A stretch of DNA of 64,000 nucleotides from Talinum fruticosum (taxonomy: Eukaryota; Streptophyta; Magnoliopsida; Caryophyllales; Talinaceae), in NCBI GenBank assembly GCA_021018815.1, contig JAITYX010000033.1:5813001-5877000 (forward strand). The letters run 5' to 3'. Shown piece after piece: positions 57,997 through 64,000 of this stretch. Position numbers and translations under genes: made by a program. Within the stretch, counting starts at the first letter, position 1. Every line of letters begins with the position of its first letter. The notes beneath the pieces were generated by a model. That model searched no databases. It saw only the letters and a program-made list of their open reading frames with translations, and had not been told where the DNA came from.

Positions 57997-58913
57997 ATGG
58001 CGGATGAATTAAAAGAAGAAGAAGTTGTGGTCACCAGTGCTACTATTCCTTTTGTAGGAGGCACATTAGCCTTTCTTAAAAAGTATAAGAAAACAAATAG
58101 TGATGAATTTCTTCCAATCCTACATCAACCACATGTCAATAGAGATCTTGAGAGCGAAATTTATATAAATAGTGTATTGTTATGTGGGGATAGACATTAT
58201 ATTGACCAAATTCGAATGAGTCCTATGGCACTTTTTACATTGTGTGAAACTCTTGAAATGAGGGGATTTCTTGCTAACACTGTACATATGAGTGTTAGAG
58301 AACAAGTTGCGATATTTCTACACCTATTAGGTCATAATGTAAGATTTAGGACAATAGGAGGAAGATTCTTCCGTTCTACTTGGACCGTTCATATCTATTT
58401 TCACAAGGTTCTTAAAGCTATGCTTAAATTGTATCCGAGTTTGTTAACCCTCCTAGCTCCTCTACCCCTCTGAAAATTGTAAACAACTCTAGGTTTTATC
58501 CATGGTTTGAGGATTGTATAGGAGCTTTAGACGGCACTCATGTGCGTGCATCCGTACTCCGTCAAAGATCAAGATAGGTATAGGAATAGAAAAGGTGGGT
58601 TGTCCCAAAATGTGCTAACTACCATATCTTTCTATGACCTCAAGTTCACATATGTACTAGCCGGATGGGAAGGATCAGCACATGATTCTAGGGTGTTAAA
58701 TAATGCACTTTCAAGAGGCTTTCATGCCCTGAAGGTATCACTTGATAACTTGTTTTTTCCCCTTAAAGTAATACCACCTAGATAGTAATGAAAATTTTCA
58801 TCTCTTGTAGGGAAATATTTTCTCGCTAGATTCTGGTTATGCTTTTCGGAAAGGTTTTGTACCACCTTATAGGAAAGTTCGATATCACCTGAAAGAGTTT
58901 GATGAGAGCTCAC
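57997..58913 (+). pseudogene. PIF/Harbinger transposase (DDE_Tnp_4 type), broken and 3' truncated
   Basis: ATG at 57997 opens a 158-codon frame with the N-terminal DNA-binding/helical region of plant Harbinger transposases: MSPMALFTLCETLEMRGFL, then MSVREQVAIFLHLLGHNVR and RTIGGRFFRSTWTVHIYFHK. After a shift near 58450 comes [17 protein letters not shown] (about 58505-58555), which holds the first catalytic Asp (GALDGTH). Next are [13 protein letters not shown] and [19 protein letters not shown] (about 58655-58710) with the second Asp (AHDSRVL). After further breaks GYAFRKGFVPPYRKVRYHL lies at about 58835-58893. The third acidic residue lies beyond the copia insertion at 58914. It would cut and paste the element. 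Working copies usually need a second Myb-like protein, which is not seen here. Confidence 0.9.
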
Positions 58914-60491
58914 TCGAAGACTCGGACACTCGCTCAATATCTTTCCGAGTCATGCAAAAGGAATCGGGTATAACGATGTCGTTTTTATAGAGTTTTGATT
59001 CCAAGGCATTCTCTCGTATCTTAGAAACTTGAGTAAAATAGTATCTTCTCTAAGTGATTCGGCCCTCACTCATCTCTCGTTATCGCTTTCGGTTAGCGAC
59101 TCGTAAAACTGGTTCTTTATTCCGAGTCCACGCTCACTCAGATTAATCGCATTTCGAATATACCAGTATTCCGCCGTTTCTCACTCGGAATCCGACTTGT
59201 GGTTATTTACTCTATTGTTTGCATAGTCGGCATTCGTAGTTCTTTTCATGCTTAGTCTATATCAAGTTCTTTCCCACTCGATAATCGCTATAGAACGTGT
59301 TTCCTTACTTAAGACTAAGTCATATGGAATTCCGAGTATCATGGTTATTAGACTCGAAAATTCCATTTCCTCTCCGACTCGGATAATCAATTACGTAATT
59401 TTTCAAAATTATTTTGTTATCTCGTGTCTAACCTTGGACCAAAGTATTTTATACTTTAAGAACCGAAGGTGTTTTAATTTTGTAGGTTATTCAATCGAGG
59501 ATATCTTTTCAAACTACAAAAGTAGCCTGGCTCGTAACGTCAAATCACCAGCCAGATATGGCTTTTCACCTTCCCTCGCTTTAGTCTCGGAAGATTGTGT
59601 CGGAAGCCGTCCGCTTCCATATCTGGAAAACTGGAACGCCAAGCTTAACGGTGGATCTCACCACATTTATCAAGACACAACCGATGGTTTCGGGACTTCC
59701 AAGAGAGTTAAACCGTTGTCCAACGTCCATATTTCAACGGATACTTTCGAGTGACTCGTAAAGCTTTCCACAACGGTCACGAGAGGACTCTCGGTCAGCA
59801 GATGAAGATAACGGCTACTCTGCTTGGTTATCTATAAATAGAAGCCACTTCACAAGACTTGAAGGTTGCCGAACATATTGTCTATACACTTACTTGATCA
59901 AAGTTATTGTATTTACTCTCAATCTTCAACTTACAACTCCCACTCGTAATTCATTACTCTCGAGTTGTAAGGTCTTGTACTTAGTTATAAACTCTTCTTA
60001 CATTTTTTGTAAGGTCCCTTGACTAAGTCTGTAAAGGTTAACTCAGCTTAGTTGTCCCTAGATGTAAGGGTTATCTCAGCTAGGAAGTACTAGATCGGAT
60101 AAGGTAACTTCGAGTCTAGGAAAACTTGTATAGAGTTGTCCAAGGGAGCAACTCGGGTTCGATCGATTCACGGTATTTTGTGGACTCAAAATAGTGGATT
60201 TGACTTCGTGTCCGGATTGACACGGGCCGTGGTTTTCTGCCCCAGGAGGGTTTCCACGTAAAATCTCTCGTGTTCTCTCTCCGAGTTCATTCTAGACTCG
60301 GATGCAGCCCTTCCGTACTTGTTTACTCCGATTCATTGCATTCCGAGTCCAATATTTTCTCGACCCCGTGCTTAGACTCGGAATCTGTCTTTGCCTCTTT
60401 TCTGTTAAAAGTGTGTGTTCTCCCAAAGAATTTTCCATCACCCTATTCACCCCCTCTAGGGTGACTCGGACTCTCCCCGAGCAAACCTTCA
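58914..60491 (+). repeat. 5' LTR of the right-hand copia element
   Basis: 1578 bp ending GAGCAAACCTTCA. The start reads TCGAAGACTCGG instead of TGAAGACTCGG, one extra C in a CTG context. It is longer than the LTR at 44591, mainly through about 60 bases around 59140-59180 (AATCGCATTTCGAATATACC). TATA box CTATAAATAG at 59831-59840. Confidence 0.9.
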
Positions 60492-60493
60492 AT

Positions 60494-60504
60494 TGGTATC
60501 GAGC
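60494..60504 (+). other. Primer-binding site, tRNA-iMet type
   Basis: TGGTATCGAGC directly after the LTR, as in the other copies. Confidence 0.8.
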
Positions 60505-60550
60505 CTAGCCTTTCGTAAAGGATCTAACAGTCCAAAGGTTTAAAGATCGG

Positions 60551-62370
60551 ATGGCTCGTAACACCGGAGAGTTCGACGAAGGTAGATCTTCCAACAGGCC
60601 ACCAAAATTCAAAGGTTCAAATTTCAGCCACTGGAAGAAGCTTATGGAATGTTTCCTTATGGATCACGATGAAGAAGTATGGGAAATCATACAACAAGGA
60701 AACTACATTCCAACAAAGATAGATGAATTCGTAATCCTTCCAAAGACAAAGGCCGAGTTCACGCCAGCAGGCGGAGAAGTTCGTAAAGAACTTCAAAGCC
60801 ATGAACATCCTCATGTGCGCCATAAGCTCGTAAGAATATAATCGAGTCTCTGCCTGTGATTCTCGCTAAAGAGGTGTGGGACACTCTGGTCAACACCTAC
60901 GAAGGTACAAGTCGGGTGAGACAAGCAAAGATCAGCCGAGTATCTTCACAAATATGAGCTTTTCAAAATGGAGCCGAAGAGAACATTACTCGGATGTTCA
61001 TACGCTTCACCGAGATCACCAACAATGTCAAATCTCCGGGAAATAAGATCTCCCATGAAGAAATGTGTCGAAAAATTCTCGAAGCCTACCCAAGAGACGA
61101 TGGGGTCCTAAGGTGACTCGCCATAGAAGAGGCTTAGAACCTCTCACTCTTGAAGCCGACGAGCTCATCGGAAAGCTTCGACCCATGAGATACATCTCGG
61201 AAGAAGAAGATGCTGAGGGTACTTCCAAAAGGAACATCGCGCTTAATGCCTCGGAATCCAAAGAAGCAAGTCCAAGCTCCTCCGACTCGGAAGATGATCC
61301 CATGGCACTCATTGCAAGAGGCTTCAAGAGAATGATGAAGCATAAAAGATGGGACAAAAGACCAAAAGAAGAATTCTACAAAAAGGATAAGAGAGATAGA
61401 AAAGGTAAGTTTTCTTCACCCTCAAAGTTATCTTTGTCTAAGAATTCTCGATGTTTTGAATGTGGCAGCAAAGACCACATAGTCAAGGACTGTCCAAAAC
61501 GAAGACGGGACAGGAAGAAGAAAAAGGCCATGATGGCAACATGGAGTGATGAGGATTCATCCGAAGATGACGAAGACTCGGATGACTCGAAGTGTCCGAT
61601 GGCAATTTCGACTCGGAAGCTGAAAGAGAGTCGGACTCGGACTCGGATAATGAGGAAACCGATCCTCAAGAGGTAATAAACTACTTCCTCAAATTCTCCA
61701 AAGTTGATTTAGCTAAATACATCTTTACTTTGGAAGAAAAGTCCAATTCCGATTCTCGCTCATTTCAAGGAACAACTTGAGTCAATCACTTCGAGAGCAC
61801 TTCTTTAAAACACGAATTGGAAAACCGAGACTCACACTCGGAGAACTCAAGACAAGTGCTCAAACTAATGAGACCGAGTCCGAGTTACTCGAAAAGAAAA
61901 TGAGCAACCGAAACGTAAGCTCATTGAGTCTCAAGATCTGGTTTTAAAGTTTACTCAAGGTCGAAGAACCTTGATATACTCTTAGGTTCACAATGTGTCT
62001 CTTTTAGAAAAGAAGGTCTTGGTTTCAATAAAGAGGAAGAATCTAATTCTTACTCGGAATTGTTCAAAAGGATTCCGAACCGTTAAGTTCAAAAAGGCTG
62101 AGCATGGTCCCATTCACGGAAATGAAAGGAGGACTAAACCCGGACCTATTTACAAAAAGAAACCATTTTCTCCTGTTTCAAAAGGAAAGGTTTTTAAAAG
62201 GAAAGAGACACGGACTCAGTTCTCCGAGAAGAAGACTCGGAATCGGACTAAACCCAAAGTCATTCAAATATGGGTTCCGAAGCACCTTCTTCCTCGGAAA
62301 AGGACCACGAGTAAGAAATGTTACTGGGTTCGTTAGAGGAAGTGAGAAGGGTTAGATTCTCTCTGCTTTA
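60551..62370 (+). pseudogene. copia gag of the right-hand element (best preserved copy)
   Basis: ATG at 60551 opens 96 codons: MARNTGEFDEGRSSNRPPKF, then the UBN2-type capsid block NFSHWKKLMECFLMDHDEEV. After a break, a 203-codon frame at 61065-61676 covers the C-terminal half. It contains DELIGKLRPMRYISEEEDAE, a Ser/Asp-rich patch, ARGFKRMMKHKRWDKRPKEE and an intact zinc knuckle (CFECGSKDHIVKDCPKRR, CX2CX4HX4C, about 61452-61505). An acidic tail follows, then NYFLKFSKVDLAKYIFTLEE at about 61678-61740 and a coiled-coil-like region to 62000. The basic stretch at 62100-62330 leads to protease. At least three frame changes. Confidence 0.85.
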
Positions 62371-64000
62371 CAGGTCACTCGAAAAGATCAAAAGGACATT
62401 GGTACCTAGACAGCGGATGTTCTCGACATATGTCGGGTGACCAAGGACTCTTTTCTCGAGCTGGAGTCATATAAAGGGGGAAAGGTGACTTTTGGAGGTG
62501 ACAGACAAAGGTAAGATAGTGGGCATTGGGAAGATTGGAAATGGAAGCAATCTGGTGAGCCCGATCTACCTTGTCAAAGGGCTAAAGTACAACCTACTTA
62601 GCATCTCCCAACTATGTGACAAAGGTCAAGAGGTAAAATTCACTCAATCCAAGTGCTACATCACATATGAGATCACCAAAGAGGTAAAACTTTCGGGTAA
62701 GAGATCGGGTAATACCTACATCATCCCTCTTTCGACCCAAGTCGAATCTATCCTGTTTGAAAGCATCTCTTCAAGATGATTCTTGGACTTGGCATCGTAG
62801 ATTAGGTCATATTAGCATGCATACTATCAAAAACTTGCATCTCATCATCCGGTTAGAGGATTACCTAATCGTGCGTTTGAGAAGGATAAAGTATGTGAAG
62901 CATGCACCGGAGGGAAACAAGTCGGATCTTCATTCAAAACTCGAAGACATTTTCCACATTCAACGTTCTTGAATTACTACATATGGACCTATGTGGCGAA
63001 ATTCCTGTGAAGAGTCTCTGAGGTAAATCTTACATACTTGTTATCATTGATGATTTTTCAAGATTTACCTGGGTGTGTTTTCTCAAGCATAAGAATGAAG
63101 CCTTCAAGGAATTCAAGTAAGCTCTGTAGAAAGATTCAAGTGGAGTCCCGGACTCGGATTCAAAAGATTCGAACCGACCATGGAAGGGAGTTCGATTACT
63201 CGAATTCTCGTAGTTTTGTGACAAGAATGGAATTTCTCACAACTTCTCAAGCACCTGAACTCCTCAACGGAATGGAGTAGTTGAGAGAAAGAACAGAACC
63301 CTTGAAGAAATAGCAAGGACGATGATGATTGAACACAACTTGCCTTACTATTTCCAGGCGAGGCGATAAACACAACCAACTACACTCTCAATCGATGCCT
63401 CATCGGACCCATTCTCAAGAAAACACCTTATGAGCTCTACAAAGGGAGGAAGGCAAACATTTCCTATTTTAGATCTTTCGGATGTAAGTGCTTTGTCCAC
63501 AACAATGGTAAGGATCATCCGACCAAGTTTGATGCTCTGGTCGACGAAGGAATTTTTCTAGGTTACTCTTCTCATAGCAAAGCTTACCGTATCTTCAATA
63601 AGAGAACTAACAAAGTGGAAGAAAGTATCCGTGTAGTGTTTGATGAGCTTCAACAGGAAAAACCAAGTCAATCTTCATACTCGTAACCGAAGCTCGTAAA
63701 GGATGATGACGAAGATGAGTCCACATAGACTCGAAGGAGACTACTCGTAACGAGGAGGCTCGTGAATGAGACAGCTCAAGAGCTTGCTCGAACGAGCAAG
63801 TCAATGAAGACGATCACTCGTAACAAGCTTCGAAGATCAAGCTATTCAGCCCACGACACTGGTGAATCAAAGAACTGGTAAAGCATTCAAATTTACTTCC
63901 AGTCATCCCCAACAAAACATAATTTCGATATCAACAAGTGGGGTAAGAACTCGTTCCTCTCTTCATAATCTATGTGCATTCACCGCATTCATTTCACTAA
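62371..64000 (+). pseudogene. copia pol, N-terminal part: protease and integrase (window edge)
   Basis: Protease WYLDSGCSRHMSGD at about 62402 is intact around the catalytic D-S-G. The GAG-pre-integrase region is open at 62492-62779 (GLKYNLLSISQLCDKGQEVK), then WHRRLGHISMHTIK and CEACTGGKQ-like text to 62930. Integrase core at 62960-63300: IDDFSRFTWVCFLKHKNEAF is readable near 63045-63105 in a shifted frame, and the VERKNRTLEEIARTMMIEHN block follows at about 63275-63345. The C-terminal KAYRIFNKRTNKVEESI is at about 63580-63630. RT is not reached. Confidence 0.85.

Larger units (their letters stand above)
55591..58913 (+). mobile_element. PIF/Harbinger DNA transposon, left part
   Basis: GGGTGTGTTTGTTTGG at 55591, preceded by TAA (55588-55590), fits the terminal inverted repeat and 3-bp target of PIF/Harbinger elements. 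A matching transposase lies at 57997-58913. The right end is not seen because the copia element starting at 58914 interrupts it and runs off the window. Whether this left terminus and the transposase belong to one element is inferred from order and spacing. The interval also holds CT-rich leader-like sequence (55752-55990) and a captured gene piece. Confidence 0.6.
58914..64000 (+). mobile_element. SIRE/Maximus-like Ty1/copia element, right part beyond the window
   Basis: Second young copy of the family at 44591, inserted into the Harbinger transposase. 5' LTR 58914-60491, primer site, gag from 60551, protease, integrase. The window ends in the linker region before RT. Target-site flank is CTCAC (58909-58913); its partner lies outside the window. 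Sequence is very close to the full-length copy over gag and pol. Confidence 0.9.

Noticed and set aside
1..64000. Endogenous pararetrovirus sequence
   Set aside because: All RT-related blocks fit copia or Ty3/gypsy signatures with LTRs, primer sites and integrase; no movement-protein or coat-protein pattern was seen.
1..64000. tRNA or rRNA genes
   Set aside because: None was recognised by eye; only the short primer-binding sites match tRNA ends.

Overview
This window is repeat-dense nuclear DNA from a flowering plant. It holds no intact host gene and no bacterial-type features. The evidence is stacked, mutually nested LTR retrotransposons of plant-specific lineages, a PIF/Harbinger transposon, a MITE, and short spliced gene fragments (plant mobile domain, plasma-membrane H+-ATPase). 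The species cannot be named from the sequence.

Three classes dominate. (1) A Ty1/copia family, best matched to the SIRE/Maximus type, has LTRs of about 1.45-1.6 kb that run TGAAGACTC...CCTTCA, a tRNA-iMet-like primer site, one long gag-pol region and an extra ORF behind pol. It occurs as a composite array (638-12833), a full-length young copy (44591-55351, target duplication TTTGG), a 5'-complete copy cut by the window end (58914-64000), and solo LTRs at 27594-30733 (one inside another) and 36574-38060. (2) A Ty3/gypsy family of the Tat/Ogre type has LTRs of about 1.6-2.0 kb starting TGTAGACACC and a TGGCGACTC primer site. The main copy is a minus-strand element of about 19.7 kb (15694-35402) inserted into the gag of another minus-strand copy (15268-15693 plus 35403-40842). 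Plus-strand fragments lie at 1-637, 13371-15267 and 40843-42955. (3) DNA transposons: a MITE at 44206-44485 and a PIF/Harbinger element from 55591 with a broken transposase at 57997-58913, itself split by the last copia element.

Layout: 1-637 Tat leader/gag; 638-12833 copia LTR-gag-LTR-gag/pol array carrying a foreign solo LTR (3117-6331); 12834-13370 unassigned; 13371-15267 plus-strand Tat LTR; 15268-40842 nested Tat elements; 40843-42955 3' end of a plus-strand Tat element; 42956-44205 mostly unassigned with a LINE scrap; 44206-44590 MITE material; 44591-55351 full-length copia; 55357-58913 Harbinger region with a captured H+-ATPase fragment; 58914-64000 copia.

The most interesting biology is in the big Tat element. 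Between its pol and its 3' LTR it carries, on the opposite strand, a gene-like unit with its own TATA box, an intron and a plant mobile domain (18342-21028), followed by a second antisense coding remnant (21553-22161). The copia element carries a GC-rich extra ORF between pol and the 3' LTR. The Harbinger region holds a piece of a P-type H+-ATPase gene.

A caution on quality: paired copies of the same element differ mainly at CTG/CAG/CCG sites, often by one-base indels (CTG versus CTCG). This looks like systematic consensus error at methylated cytosines, so many apparent frameshifts here may be artefacts rather than true decay.
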